From positions 1,852,001 to 1,916,000 of the forward strand of contig JAWQEG010000501.1 in NCBI GenBank assembly GCA_033782935.1: a DNA stretch of 64,000 nt, read 5' to 3'. Below the pieces are notes generated by a model, which saw nothing but the letters and a program-made list of their open reading frames with translations, had not been told where the DNA came from and made no database searches. Below, in pieces: positions 12,076-18,923 of this stretch. The first letter of the stretch is position 1. Every line of letters begins with the position of its first letter. A program made the translations under genes and the position numbers. This stretch comes from Petrolisthes cinctipes. Its lineage: Eukaryota; Arthropoda; Malacostraca; Decapoda; Porcellanidae.

Positions 12076-15000
12076 ATATACACAATATTCTTTTATTATA
12101 TTCCACCCCTTATAACATCACATGTACTACTCTTTCTCTAACCTCATTGTATTCCACGCCTTATAACATCACATCACATATCAATCACACACTACTGTCT
12201 CTCTCTAACCTCATTGTATTCCACGCCTTACAACATCACACATATCAATCACACACTACTGTCTCTCTCTCTAACCTCATTGAGTGAAGTAATGTTGAGG
12301 TTGTAGAGTATGGGTAGTGTAACTTTAACTATGAATACAATAGCCAGCGAATATCCAAGTAGTAATGTACACAGCTGAGTACCGTAGTAGTAGATTTCTG
12401 TAGCATTACCTGTGAGAACAATGGAAAGGGCATAGTTAAATAATAATGTATGTGTATGTGTGTGTGTGTGAGGAAACGTACAGTAATAAAGTGCGTGGGT
12501 GTGTGTATGTGTGAGGAAACGTAGAGTAGTATTTTATATATGTGTGCGTGTGTGTTTGTGTGGAAACGTACAGTAGTAGTTTATAATTATGTGTGTGTGT
12601 GTGAGGAAACGAAGAGTAGTTGATGTTATTGTTGATTTTCTCCCGGGGGAAAATGGCCTCCTGCCCCACAGATCCCTGGTACGCTCTGGTGGCAGTGAAA
12701 AACAAATTAAAATAAAGGAGGGGCTGGCCCTATATGCCTGGGTCAACCGAAGCAAATCCCAGGGAAATGGGACCAGAGCTTACTGGACCAGGGAGTCTGG
12801 GGGCCTCCGACCGCCAGGGAGATTGAGGGGAAGGTTTTTGATCCCATAGCCAGTGCTGCGGGCCCAAGTTCACGTTACCACAAGATCTACAAGTGGGGCC
12901 GCACCTTCCATGAGACCAGTCCTGAAGGGACCATAAAGGATGAGGATGTTTAGACTGCTGCATGCAAAGGGATAATGCACCCCCATGTGCTGACGGTTCA
13001 CAAAGCAGTGGAAAAAAAGGAGCCTTTTTTAATGCACGTGGGCAGATCTCGTCAAATCCACTAGAAAGTGACCAGATCCTACAACAATCTTTATTCTAGC
13101 CCTGTATGCAAGGGTGGCAGTACGGTACGGTACGAAAAAAAATAAAATGGTTTCGCACTCTTAAAAATATCGTACCGTAATTTCGTACCATACCCAAAGA
13201 ACCGTTTCGTACTGGTACGAAAATAAGATTTCGTATAGTAATTTCGTACCTAGTTTCGTACCACTGTCATAATTACGTGTCTAAAATTAAACAGGTATAT
13301 TAATTATCGTTGCAAACAATTCTTTGTCCAGATTCAGTTCCTATAATTGAGTGTTTCGTTTTGTTAATTGTGGATATCACTGTAATTATGTGTGTGGAAG
13401 AGAGAGAGAGAGTGATTCTGAGAATCTGAGAGAGGCAGAATCATATTTTCATCTGCAGAATGGACTTGCCAATGTATTATTTTCTGTCACTTAAGTTATT
13501 TATCAGGTACCGGGGGTGAAGGCTGCAGAATATTATTAGGTTTACAAAATGATAATTTAAGGGTAAATTAGAACTACAATTTTCTGCCATGCTCTCTAAT
13601 GAGCTGTAGGCTGGCCTGACACAGTCACTGACTGGCTGGTAGCAATCAAGGATTCTAGTCCTGGGAGAAGGATAGGCCATTCGGTTATTTTTGTGTCGCT
13701 GTGACTGGCTGGGACTGTAGCACCTTCAGCGGCCAACGGGAATCGACACTCCAGCTTCCCTTTATCCTGATTTATTTGAAAATCGGATTTTCTTTACTGG
13801 TAACGTACATGACCTTGTTATTAATTATTTGGCTATAGAATTAATATTGATATTCATTGTGGTCAATTTACATAATAAATTATGATAATATCTTTGACAA
13901 TGCCCAAATATATTGCTTTAAAAAAAAACATACCTACTATTTACGTCCAGTAATACCAATGCACGATGATTCTGACCTGTTTATGACCTCTACAATTATG
14001 TTTCTCAACAATATTTTAATGTAAAAATACAAAAAAAAGACATACATATAGTTTATTCTTATAACTATAAAGCAATGAGCTATAATTTATAATACTGTAC
14101 AACACTGATACCCCACCACCACTATGTGAAAACATTCTTGTTTCCTATATTCTTACTTGGTGTGAGAACAAGACAGTTAGTTATCTTTACATGTGCTGGT
14201 TGAAAATTTAAAAAAATCTTGCTTGGTATATGTATTAAAGGCAAATTACACAATAACTTATCCATTTCCTAATATCAACGACAGAGACCTAATTGCAGCT
14301 AAAGCATCCATACTTTTATAGCATTCATACATAGTATCTAAAAGGAGTAATTATTACCTGTTTATGATTTCTACAATATTGTATCTCAATAGTATTCTGA
14401 TATATAACTGAAGAAAAGGACGGCCATACAGATTTTATAGACTATACTTAAAACTACAAAACAATGAACTATAAGTATTGTACAGCACTGTACACCCAGA
14501 AGTAAAAGTTTCTAGACAGGGTTGGCCCCCTACCCCAGGCAGTATTGACGGGGTGGGGGATTTCTCTCCATTCCTCCCTGCTACCCCTCCCACTGGAGAG
14601 ACTAGAAACTTTTACTTTTGGGTGTACAGTACAGTATTGTATTGTCATAACCAGCAGGCCTACATGAGAGCATTATAACCTTGCTATGAGGAGCTGTTAC
14701 ATGTGTTTAAGAATACAAAAATTCCTGCTTTCTTTCTTAGCTTGAGAGGTTCTAGAAATCAGGAGTTACTTTCATTATATCTTAATTTTTGTCTGCAAGC
14801 CTAAAGCCGTAGTTTCAGTTTGGAGGGTTAGAAAATTATAATAAGCAATACACCATCCTAACAGGATCAAATAGATATATATACATATATCAGTACAGTA
14901 CTTAAGAAAGTAGAAATGTTTAAGGTAGGCTATCATCATCATCTGGCACCAATTATAATTAATGTCATTATCACCAATATTTTTACTGTACAACTATAGA

Positions 15001-17112
15001 ACGCATAAGGTATCATCATCTAACACCAGTTATTTGTATCAATTTCATTACCACCTAAATTAATACTGTATAACTATCACAAAGTGTCATCTGTACTTCG
15101 TAGCTTGCTAAATGATAAGGTATCATCATCTAACACAAGTTAATATCAAATTAATTCTGTATAACTATCACAATCAGTCAAATCTGTCCGTCGTAGCTTA
15201 CTAAGTTATATAGAAACTTGCGTTTTAGGATCTTTTGAAAAGCGGAAAATTGACATGTCCTTAGTCCAATCAGAGTTGTTGGAACAGTTTAATGTTGAGC
15301 ATCCAATAATAATTCCCATTTCAGGAACAAAATCAACTTCAGCAAACCAAAAAAATGAAAAAAAAAACGACCATCGCTCCTGTGAAAGTAAAGGCGCCAG
15401 CTGTTAGTGATTCCGGTTAGCCGATAGGTGGCTCTGCTGTACCGCCACGACCAAAACTTCCATAAGAGTGGCCTATCCTTCTCCCAGTACTAGAATCCTT
15501 GTTGCAATGTACAGGGTGGTCCGAAAGTCTTGTCACCAAATGTTTGAAATATGAACATTTTTCCAAGAATTTATAAGTTTAATGTAAATCAAGTTAGTTC
15601 TGAACATCATAGCTGTGAAGAAATAAATTTGTTTGTATATATAGATACTGGGCTGGAGGAACCACACTGGCCTGATTGTCTATGACGAGAAGAAAACCCA
15701 CAAAGGCAGACGCAAGTTTATTACCAACAGTTTCGGTGGACACTGCTACCATCCTCAGTGGTCAAGACGAAATGATGAGATGACAATGGGAGGTACAGTC
15801 GGCGGCAAAAGTCCTGTCGCCTCACTAGCTTCACCGAGGCACGCAATGTTCATAGACTCGAGATTATTAAGTGTAGAAAACATGCGTATTTCTCGAGTCC
15901 ATGAACACTGTGCGTCTCGGTGAAGCAGGTGAGGCGACAGGACTTCTGCCGCCGACTGTACAGTACTGTACTGTACACTTGCAATCCAAAATATGTATCC
16001 AGGCTTGCTTCGAATAGCCTGTTCGAGTATTAATTAAGCGAGCTCAAGCAAATATGAAACAGGATAAGAGTTGTAATTGGTTCACTAGTATGTCAAATGA
16101 TTCGAAACTTCAACAACGCCTGGATACATATTTTGGATTGCGAGTGTACAGTACAAAAGGCTCCAATATAGCCTATACAGTGTGTGTGTGTGTGTGTGTG
16201 TGTGTGTTAAGGGGTGACAAGACTTTCGGACCACCCTGTAGTCCGTGGACAGTGGACAAAAAACTAAACACGTCAGCGACAGACACTCTCACTAAAATGG
16301 GGTTTGATCCTAAAGTAGGACATTCATCAGGAAATTGATTTCGTTGCCTTATCATCTGGATATTATTCTGGACAGTGGACAGTGGAATGTATGGTGGTAT
16401 TAGAATAAAGTACGTAAAGGGAACTGAAAAGGTTAAAGATTTAAGGTCTGCCAATGAGTGGCAGTCAATGGGACAGAGTGTAGCACACGCTAACCCAGCT
16501 GGCCACATTTAATTAGAGTATACAGTACGAGGGCCAGATAATGATGAACAGATCGATACCACTTATTAAGGAAGTAATATAATAATAATGGATTAATGAT
16601 AATAATAATAGGGAAAATAATAATAAGACAGAAAGGTAAATTTTATCTACACTTGTGCTTATGTGTAAAGTTATCAACATAAGACAGGCCGACTCTCTGG
16701 AGCAGAAAATGTACCGCGGGCCGCATATACCGTGTGTTTGACACCCCTGAGCCAGACTGTATGAAACACAACTATGACACACATCACAAGGATAATGAGT
16801 GGCCCAGAGACCTCTCCACCCACGTGAGACCCGAGTCAGCTTCGGTTATGGCTGCGTAAGCAGGAAGACCTCAGACAGTCGACTCAAATCCCCCACCCCC
16901 TGCTCACAGGGGTGGTAACCTCTGGCATCAGTGAAAGATTTTTACCGTGTCCCGCGCAAGGACCGAACTTTGGACCACAGAAACTGCAGCCGAGGACTCT
17001 ACGAATGTGCTAGCCAGAAGGTACGAAGAAAATAGCGTAATTTTTTTCGTACCGTACCGTACGTAACAAGAAATATCGTTCAGTAGTAATTTATATGTGT
17101 GTGGAAAAATAC

Positions 17113-17156
<44 letters not shown>

Positions 17157-18044
17157 GGTGGTATCTGATCTGGAGTAACTGATTCCTCCATTTAACTATT
17201 TCATGCAACAACAGGACACCATTATTATTTTTGTTCATCTGGTCATGTTGTTACGTGGCATATATACTTTGGAGGAATCAAGACGCTCCAATGTACCAAA
17301 AGTGTATAAGCCCTTTAATTAAGAGTAGATTCTTTCTTTTGTTGGTGAATTGAAAGGTATCTGATTCCTCCAAACTTTACCACGAAACTGATCCCCTATT
17401 AGTACCATTGAGGGCGTCTGTTTTCTGGCGTAGTTTCGAGGAATCAGTAGCCTTCTCATTTGCATAATATAATAAGATGAAACATGATAGTGAGAGTCAG
17501 AATAAAAGTAAGAGTGAGAGTAAGAGTGAGAGTTCGTAGATACACACACCCAGTAAGTGAAAGTAAGAATGAGAGTGAGAGTAAGAATCAGAGTAAAAGT
17601 AAGAGTCAGAGTGAGAGTAAGAGTGAGAGTCCCTAGATACACACACCCAGTAAGTGAAAGTGCAAATGAGATTCAAAGTAAGAATCAGAGTAAAAATAAG
17701 GGTCAGAATGAGAGTGAGAGTAAGAGTGAGTGTGCCTATATCACTCACCCAGTAAGTGAAAGTAAGAGTAAGAGTGAAAGTGAGAATTCCTACATACACT
17801 CACCCAAAACGGAGATAGCAGATGTGAAGCCCCCAATGAGTGAGATGGCCACGGGTAAGGGGGGCATGTTACGACCCCCCATTAGGTACTGTTGGGGGGA
17901 GGAAGAAGAAGAGGTGGTCCCCCTGCCCGCCCTCCTCACACCACTACTATACACACCTATACTTACGGAACACACCAACATGGATACAAACACTACCCAG
18001 TCCAACACACTGAACTTCCCTGATGAGGTTGTGAATGGCTCCAT
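153..18044 (-). CDS. Sodium:solute symporter family (SLC5-like) transporter, six exons, 3' part missing
   Basis: This is a plasma-membrane sodium-coupled solute transporter of the SLC5/SSF family, most like the monocarboxylate/multivitamin branch; the substrate cannot be read from sequence. Coding exons run right to left: 18044-17804, 12409-12276, 11369-11181, 8575-8421, 1095-955 and 371-153 (241, 134, 189, 155, 141 and 219 bases). Every border is AG/GT and every junction keeps frame, giving 359 codons plus two bases. Family landmarks appear in order: TM1 after FSVLDWVVF, the PVAISLIGGFTSAISVLG helix, YFELRFN, YMGMCMYAPSLAL, GVVCTFYITIGGVKAVVYTD, DPSPFVRHTFW, then YSECDP and PGLPGLFVAA. SLC5 proteins usually have about 550-650 residues, so roughly 200 or more C-terminal residues lie beyond base 1. 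Introns of 0.6-7.3 kb have been heavily colonised by transposons, but no exon is damaged. Confidence 0.93.
758..930. repeat. Dispersed intronic repeat R, uninterrupted copy
   Basis: The segment beginning TATCAGAAGCCTTCTAATTT recurs at 2008-2120 and, after two interruptions, at 2336-2348 and 7917-7965. This copy is uninterrupted. It therefore preserves the empty site for both the MITE at 2122-2334 and the LINE at 2349-7916. No coding capacity is seen. Confidence 0.8.
955..1095 (-). CDS. SLC5-like gene, exon 5
   Basis: The exon is bounded by acceptor atacgcag|C and donor CAG|GTATGA. It encodes LDPSPFVRHTFWSTIVLGFN and GLGQAAFQRLASVSTLSTAV, which match the SLC5 motif in which a D-P-N/S-P-x-x-R-H-T-F-W loop leads into a helix and the Q-x-Q-R-Y/L-x-S segment. 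Its first base completes the Asn codon begun by exon 4. Confidence 0.94.
1130..1245. repeat. Dispersed intronic repeat, CTTTGGAGGAATCAAG family, copy 1
   Basis: A block of about 115 bp ends in CTTTGGAGGAATCAAGGCAC and contains CTCTTCTGGTCCTGTTTCC. Diverged copies lie at about 17165-17300 and 18175-18305 in the same gene. The shared order of motifs shows a repeat family private to these introns or a dispersed short element. No terminal inverted repeats or ORF could be defined. Confidence 0.65.
1381..1868. repeat. GT-rich minisatellite
   Basis: A unit of about 45-70 bp is repeated roughly nine times. Each unit has (GT)n of variable length followed by AGCATAGGGTATAATGATGA and a short GACTCT or GGCTCT. 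The non-GT part is well conserved while the GT run varies. Long histidine/threonine-rich reading frames in all three minus-strand frames are artefacts of this repeat. Confidence 0.9.
1895..2120. repeat. Dispersed repeat R, interrupted copy, left part
   Basis: This block contains GGTCTTTGATTCC, GCGTCTGTTTTCTGGC and then the TATCAGAAGCC segment also seen at 758. A related copy lies at about 17320-17465. It continues after the MITE at 2336-2348 and after the LINE at 7917, so two later insertions split one older repeat. Confidence 0.75.
2122..2334. mobile_element. TA-flanked MITE, TIR CACTCGTGATA
   Basis: The element starts CACTCGTGATA and ends TATCACGAGTG, with further inverted complementarity (CTGACCAGA against TCTGGTCAG). 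TA dinucleotides flank it at 2120-2121 and 2335-2336. The copy of the surrounding repeat at 758-930 reads TTTGGGTACATTGG with a single TA, which confirms a TA duplication typical of Tc1/mariner-type transposition. The interior holds CA repeats and no transposase. Confidence 0.85.
2550..6175 (-). pseudogene. LINE L1 ORF2: endonuclease, reverse transcriptase, RNase H; one frameshift
   Basis: ORF2 should nick target DNA, reverse-transcribe the RNA and remove template. The EEP endonuclease (about 6160-5480) shows SWNVCG, FLQEAF, MGDFNA and SDHIALRF. The RT (about 4990-3950) shows FRPISLTS, TPQGGVLSPLLFN and the catalytic YADD. RNase H (about 3350-2940) shows YTDGSLQ, CELYAI, FCDSKPAL and GTVDRLAKEA, so its D-E-D-D set is present. 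A cysteine-rich tail, CRLCRAPRANTIEHYCLACP, follows. The reading frame breaks once near 4480-4500, immediately before AFDVANRD in the RT palm. The last 20 or so residues differ from L6 because about 60 bp near 2580 are missing. The true start near the ORF1 stop is uncertain: no clear ATG begins the endonuclease frame, so reinitiation or frameshifting is possible. Confidence 0.92.
6146..7621 (-). CDS. LINE L1 ORF1, gag-like RNA-binding protein with zinc knuckles
   Basis: The frame is 491 residues from the first ATG (7621) to the stop at 6146. It is acidic at the N terminus. At about residues 274-303 it carries two zinc knuckles, CYRCWRVGHISRYC (C-x2-C-x4-H-x4-C) and CAWCAANHDSKTC, with a further WKCPRC segment. 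A proline run follows, then a heptad-like coiled coil (about 395-470) and a serine/proline tail. This layout fits LINE ORF1 proteins that coat the RNA and multimerise. Its stop overlaps the start of the endonuclease region of ORF2 in another frame. A proline tract encoded by GGT/CCA repeats near 6510-6530 may vary in length. Confidence 0.9.
   Translation of the reverse strand: MESADSCLEADLAMSEEDESSIEDHWPELPSRNPPPLSSVTPQLRLQPSISSISTKRPVDASSDSSQDSDGVDCLPPAAKTAKGASAVHDVPSLPHPGVSSLYTNSLPSSNLPAFDPRDAYVKLSFSGNPSTDTKLRWLSDVNRAFQLQRELAEVKMAAVTSRFVYISRKRQDIIDRVKAGEFLSLPLILEDSPEKPRKFPSYILTRFPIDVDPKLAKGYPGVYFARRFFQDGSPISRIVVVWSQPDPPPNEISFDFLPCLPPCEVRKLHNGQPWCYRCWRVGHISRYCSARPKCAWCAANHDSKTCPVRGEPSRPAASTSEPSPPEDTSRWKCPRCLQPGVNVWHGCTRRQVQAHVSTIAPPPPPPPPPPPPPQSAPPTSPASPPDLALHKCVATFMARCTALENRFSALEARIDGLVAAQAANDSKLSTLVEAQQAIISTVTTLTEKMDTVASRLEKLFESVPSPGPSSSPGRSPAPTHRTSTSKYRVR
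7917..8020. repeat. Dispersed repeat R, interrupted copy, right part
   Basis: The sequence resumes at TTGGAGTGCCTTGATTTC and continues with ACGGTGGTCTGTTGCTTAG. It matches 862-925 of the uninterrupted copy, so it is the far side of the LINE insertion site. Confidence 0.8.
8025..8294. repeat. TTAA-flanked GC-rich foldback repeat T1
   Basis: The 270-bp block is a G-rich array of units containing GGGGGACAGGCTTGGGGGG that switches strand midway to CCCCAAGCCTGTCCCCC. It starts GGGGTGTGGGAATAGGGG and ends CTCCCGCACCCCC, with TTAA at 8021-8024 and 8295-8298. Two related blocks follow within 2.7 kb. TTAA flanks are the signature of piggyBac-type target duplication. No transposase or classic piggyBac terminus is seen, so the superfamily is inference. 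Confidence 0.75.
8421..8575 (-). CDS. SLC5-like gene, exon 4
   Basis: The acceptor is tttgcag|GGT and the donor TTCAA|GTGAGT. It encodes GGVKAVVYTDVLQTLIMLAG followed by TVVVTVLCCYDLGGVDKVWA, the SSF signature region in which GG-(L/V)-KAV-x-x-TD-x-x-Q precedes a helix. The final two bases form an Asn codon with exon 5. A broken duplicate of this exon lies upstream at 9277-9741. Confidence 0.95.
8593..9247. mobile_element. 655-bp foldback element with a TA-MITE at its centre
   Basis: The left arm from TTTAGGAGTAACTCACGTAA is matched in reverse complement by the right arm ending ACGTGAGTTACTCCTAAA. Complementarity continues with small differences to the centre near 8958. The left arm has an internal direct duplication of CATCTTTTAATTTAATACAA (near 8691 and 8752) and an (AC)n insertion. 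The centre is a copy of the CACTCGCAATCC MITE. No ORF is present. Confidence 0.8.
8884..9033. mobile_element. TA-flanked MITE, TIR CACTCGCAATCCAAAAT, copy 1
   Basis: It begins CACTCGCAATCCAAAATATA and ends ATTTTGGATTGCGAGTG with TA on both sides. The interior has CCAGGCTTGCTTCGAATA and TCGAAACTTCAACAAGACCT, shared with copies at 10363-10529 and 15976-16146. It is a non-autonomous element of Tc1/mariner type judged by the TA flanks and palindromic structure. Confidence 0.85.
9277..9741 (-). pseudogene. Duplicated, disrupted copy of SLC5 exon 4
   Basis: Reading the minus strand from 9741, a good acceptor (acattgcag) is followed by codons for GGVKAVGYI. Sequence is then interrupted by a TACA repeat and the TTAA-flanked GC-rich block at 9485-9672. 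Recognisable exon sequence resumes at about 9320 with codons for LQSLIMLAGIVVVS, against LQTLIMLAGTVVVT in the working exon. It is a duplicate of exon 4 split by later insertions. It cannot be used as an alternative exon as it stands. Confidence 0.8.
9485..9672. repeat. TTAA-flanked GC-rich foldback repeat T2
   Basis: The block starts GGGGGTGCGGGAGTAGGGGA and ends TTCCCGCACCCCC. TTAA lies at 9481-9484 (preceded by another TTAA) and at 9673-9676. The strand switch lies near 9560. It belongs with T1 and T3 and splits the duplicated exon 4. Confidence 0.75.
9768..10020. repeat. Small hairpin and AAT/AGT-rich stretch
   Basis: ACCGATACGATGACTC near 9771 is matched in reverse by GGTCATCGTATCGGT near 9819, forming a hairpin of about 60 bp. 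It is followed by a low-complexity AATAGTAAT region to about 10020. No gene is visible. Confidence 0.6.
10149..10360. mobile_element. TA-flanked MITE, TIR CAGTTGCCCACACATGAA
   Basis: The 212-bp palindromic element starts CAGTTGCCCACACATGAAGC and ends TTCATGTGTGGGCAACTG, flanked by TA at 10147-10148 and 10361-10362. The right-hand TA is also the left TA of the next MITE, so one inserted into the flank of the other. There is no ORF. Confidence 0.85.
10363..10529. mobile_element. TA-flanked MITE, TIR CACTCGCAATCCAAAAT, copy 2
   Basis: This is a second copy of the 8884 family, in opposite internal orientation. It starts CACTCGCAATCCAAAATTTG and ends ATTTTGGATTGCGAGTG, with TA flanks, and shares the ATTACAACGCTTATCCTG interior with copy 3. 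Confidence 0.85.
10677..10888. repeat. TTAA-flanked GC-rich foldback repeat T3
   Basis: It starts GGGGGTGCGGGAGTAGGGGA and ends ATTCCCGCACCCCC, with TTAA at 10673-10676 and 10889-10892. The array reverses strand near 10760. It is the third member of the set at 8025 and 9485. Confidence 0.75.
10995..11142. mobile_element. TA-flanked MITE, TIR CAGTCACGAGCACTAATA, right end eroded
   Basis: The left end CAGTCACGAGCACTAATAAG follows TA. The right end ATACTTATTAGTGCTCG is complementary but lacks the last few bases before TA. The inner CCAGGTGTGCTTCGAATA resembles the CACTCGCAATCC family, so the two families are related. It lies 40 bp from the donor of SLC5 exon 3. Confidence 0.75.
11181..11369 (-). 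CDS. SLC5-like gene, exon 3
   Basis: This 63-codon exon has acceptor cctaacag|TAC and donor ATT|GTGAGT. It encodes YFELRFNSARLRKLVTG, the helix LFLYMGMCMYAPSLAL and SIAIMGVVCTFYITI, all typical SLC5 landmarks. The pyrimidine tract of its acceptor is made of CCTAA repeats, the complement of the TTAGG tract that starts immediately beside it. Confidence 0.95.
11371..11960. repeat. Interstitial (TTAGG)n telomere-like array
   Basis: The tract consists of TTAGG/GGTTA pentamers with TTAGA and TCCGG variants, organised into a higher-order repeat of roughly 40-70 bp. A TACAGAATGATTTGGG spacer occurs nine times. TTAGG is the usual arthropod telomere pentamer. The right part degenerates into TTGGG-type variants. 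It lies in SLC5 intron 2. Confidence 0.9.
12018..12072. repeat. (GA)n microsatellite
   Basis: A perfect AG dinucleotide run of about 50 bp. It is followed to about 12275 by three imprecise copies of a 50-60 bp unit containing TCTCTAACCTCATTG, the last of which includes the donor end of exon 2. Confidence 0.85.
12276..12409 (-). CDS. SLC5-like gene, exon 2
   Basis: The acceptor is ttctcacag|GT and the donor AATGAG|GTTAGA. It encodes NATEIYYYGTQLC, the helix LCTLLLGYSLAIVFIVKVTL and LPILYNLNITSLNE. The conserved family feature E-x-Y-x-Y/F-G after TM2 is present. Its first two bases complete the Gly codon of exon 1. Confidence 0.94.
12440..12625. repeat. GT-rich minisatellite with a GAAACGTACAGTAGTAGTTT core
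   Basis: Four units alternate (GT)n with GGAAACGTACAGTAGTAGTT variants. The same core recurs near 17097-17125, 18064-18125 and 29230. The rest of the block to about 13100 is unassigned; it holds moderately GC-rich sequence with no repeat or ORF I recognise. Confidence 0.75.
13115..13265. repeat. GTACGAAA/TTTCGTACC repeat cluster
   Basis: The words CGTACC, GGTACG and TTTCGTA recur in both orientations at least ten times in 150 bp, giving a locally palindromic tract. A smaller cluster of the same words is at 17019-17066. Nothing codes here. Confidence 0.6.
13645..15496. repeat. Inverted-repeat arms around a 1.8-kb AT-rich intronic block
   Basis: GGATTCTAGTCCTGGGAGAA at 13649 is mirrored by TTCTCCCAGTACTAGAATCC at 15477, each followed or preceded by GGATAGGCCA or its complement. 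The arms are only about 30 bp. Between them are AT-rich sequence with several imperfect TATCATCATCTAACAC repeats (14930-15180) and the MITE at 14493. No gene was found between the arms. Confidence 0.55.
14493..14624. mobile_element. TA-flanked MITE, TIR CACCCAGAAGTAAAAGTTTC
   Basis: The element starts CACCCAGAAGTAAAAGTTTC and ends GAAACTTTTACTTTTGGGTG with TA on both sides. The interior is GC-rich. There is no ORF. Confidence 0.85.
15796..15958. mobile_element. TA-flanked MITE, TIR CAGTCGGCGGCAAAAGTCCT, copy 1
   Basis: The ends are CAGTCGGCGGCAAAAGTCCT and its complement AGGACTTCTGCCGCCGACTG, with long inverted complementarity through the CTTCACCGAG segment. TA flanks both sides. A second copy is at 18924-19086. 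Confidence 0.85.
15976..16146. mobile_element. TA-flanked MITE, TIR CACTCGCAATCCAAAAT, copy 3
   Basis: This is the third copy of the 8884 family, lying 15 bp from the previous MITE inside the mariner-like element. It starts CACTTGCAATCCAAAATATG and ends ATTTTGGATTGCGAGTG. Confidence 0.85.
16713..16752. mobile_element. Possible solitary hAT-type terminus
   Basis: Read on the minus strand, the segment starts CAGGGGTGTCAAACACACGG and contains a GCGGCCCGCGG block. It resembles terminal inverted repeats of hAT-superfamily elements that begin CAGGGGTGTCAAA. I could not find a convincing partner end, so this is at most a remnant. Confidence 0.35.
16800..17022 (-). mobile_element. tRNA-derived SINE-like element
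   Basis: On the minus strand the segment from about 17020 has TGGCTAGCACATTCGTAGAG (box A-like), then CTCGGCTGCAG, and AGTTCGGTCC (box B-like). The spacing matches the tRNA-related head of SINEs in invertebrates. It is followed by an unrelated body to about 16800. It is too degraded to fold as a functional tRNA, and no poly(A) or TSD could be fixed. Confidence 0.5.
17165..17465. repeat. Dispersed intronic repeats, CTTTGGAGGAATCAAG family copy 2 and R-type block
   Basis: The segment 17165-17300 matches 1130-1245. The adjoining 17320-17465 matches 1895-2035, sharing TTGAAAGGTATCTGATTCC and GGGCGTCTGTTTTCTGGCG. The two blocks lie side by side here as in the 0.7-2.1 kb region. Confidence 0.7.
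17478..17803. repeat. Minisatellite built on the exon 1 splice-donor region
   Basis: Purine-rich AGAGTGAGAGTAAGAGT arrays are interrupted four times by a block reading CACACCCAGTAAGTGAAAGT or close variants. On the minus strand the blocks read TGGGTGTGTGTATCTA or TGGGTGAGTGATATAG. The first member is the real donor of exon 1 (TTGG|GTGAGTGTATG) with its flanking TCTCACTTTCACTCTTACTC. The array therefore repeats a copy of the exon-intron junction downstream of the donor. Confidence 0.8.
17804..18044 (-). CDS. SLC5-like gene, exon 1 (start codon)
   Basis: From the ATG at 18044 this exon encodes MEPFTTSSGKFSVLDWVVF (TM1), a serine/arginine-rich loop, QYLMGGRNMPPLP and the helix PVAISLIGGFTSAISVLG. 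The start is chosen because family members begin 10-20 residues before TM1. The frame stays open upstream, but AACACACACACAG|GAAAAGG just before the ATG could be an acceptor, so a non-coding first exon is likely. The donor is GG|GTGAGT. Confidence 0.92.
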
Positions 18045-18174
18045 CCTTTTCCTGTGTGTGTGTTGAAACATACAGTAGTAGTTTATATTTGTGTGTATGT
18101 GAGAGAAAACGTACAGTAGTATTTTAGACAAAATAAAAATCTTAATTAAAGGGGGTAGTACAGTGTTGGTGGTC

Positions 18175-18305
18175 AATCTGGAGCAACTAATTCCTTCTCA
18201 CTATTCCAAGCAACAACAAGACATCATTCATATTTTTGTTCATCTGGTCCTGTTGTTTCCTGGCATACTTTGGAAGAATCAAGGAGTCATAATGTACCAA
18301 AAGTG
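18175..18305. repeat. Dispersed intronic repeat, CTTTGGAGGAATCAAG family copy 3
   Basis: The block ends ACTTTGGAAGAATCAAGGAG and matches 1130-1245 and 17165-17300. The following 18310-18800 contains no recognisable gene. A part near 18395-18440 resembles 28925-29000 in inverted orientation (GGATTCAAATTTCTTGGGTG), so it is also a repeat. Confidence 0.6.
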
Positions 18306-18808
18306 TATTACCCTATTTAGTTATGCACGTATAATTGTCTATGTATGTACAGTTGCCTCCACTTCCGCGTTTACCAATTAGCGTTGCCAATGTTGAGCCA
18401 CCTAGAAATTTGAATCCCGAAACACGTGTGATCATGATGCGAACCACTCACTACAGAATGAGATAGAAAAATTAGTTGGGATAGGGAGATTGACTCCGAT
18501 ACATTATGGGAGCATGACATTATTTCGATCTTTTAGACACTGCTCACTTCGACACTGGTGGTTGGTTCACTGACCCTGGCGTCTGAATGTCTGGCTTAGG
18601 TATTAGTCTCGGATAACTTTATCAGAGTAATAAGGAGTACTGCCATATTACATGAATTGAAATTAAACACAAAATATCACATCATATCTATTCACGTTTT
18701 GCTTTCATAATAATGAACTTAATAATGAACTGATTATGATGATAAAGGTGGTGAGAAGGAGCGTGAGGAAGGAATGTGCAGGAGTCGATTGGAGGAAGGG
18801 GGGAAGAG

Positions 18809-18917
18809 ATTTTTTTTATTTATTTATTGCGCCGTGGCATCAATCAAATGACAGGCAACAGAACATAAAGGTAGACGGCACCCGTGGAAATCCAATGACC
18901 ACACCCACACATACTGT
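18809..18917 (-). mobile_element. LINE L2: 3' tail fragment
   Basis: The segment TTTATTGCGCCGTGGCATCA and what follows matches the 3' UTR of LINE L1 (2380-2470) in the same orientation, with a short poly(A) read as T at 18809-18818. Only the tail remains; a MITE begins at 18924. Confidence 0.75.
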
Positions 18918-18923
18918 ACAGTA

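Larger units (their letters stand above)
15512..16238. mobile_element. Mariner-like non-autonomous element, TIR CAGGGTGGTCCGAAAGTC, carrying nested MITEs
   Basis: The left end CAGGGTGGTCCGAAAGTCTT is matched by the right end AAGACTTTCGGACCACCCTG, both next to TA. A terminus of this kind is familiar from mariner-type elements. The 727-bp interior contains two further TA-flanked MITEs (15796-15958 and 15976-16146) and a GT microsatellite. No transposase fragment is visible. Confidence 0.8.

Noticed and set aside
12640..13100. Possible coding or SINE segment with moderate GC
   Set aside because: No family resemblance, no repeat partner in the window and frames closed by stops; left unassigned.
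16800..17022. Functional tRNA gene
   Set aside because: Box A- and box B-like words are present, but the cloverleaf arms cannot be completed; a tRNA-derived SINE fits better.
17319..18066. Thr/Leu/Ser- and Arg/Val-rich frames around SLC5 exon 1
   Set aside because: They translate the AGAGTGAGAGTAAGAGT minisatellite; only the SLC5 exon on the minus strand is supported.
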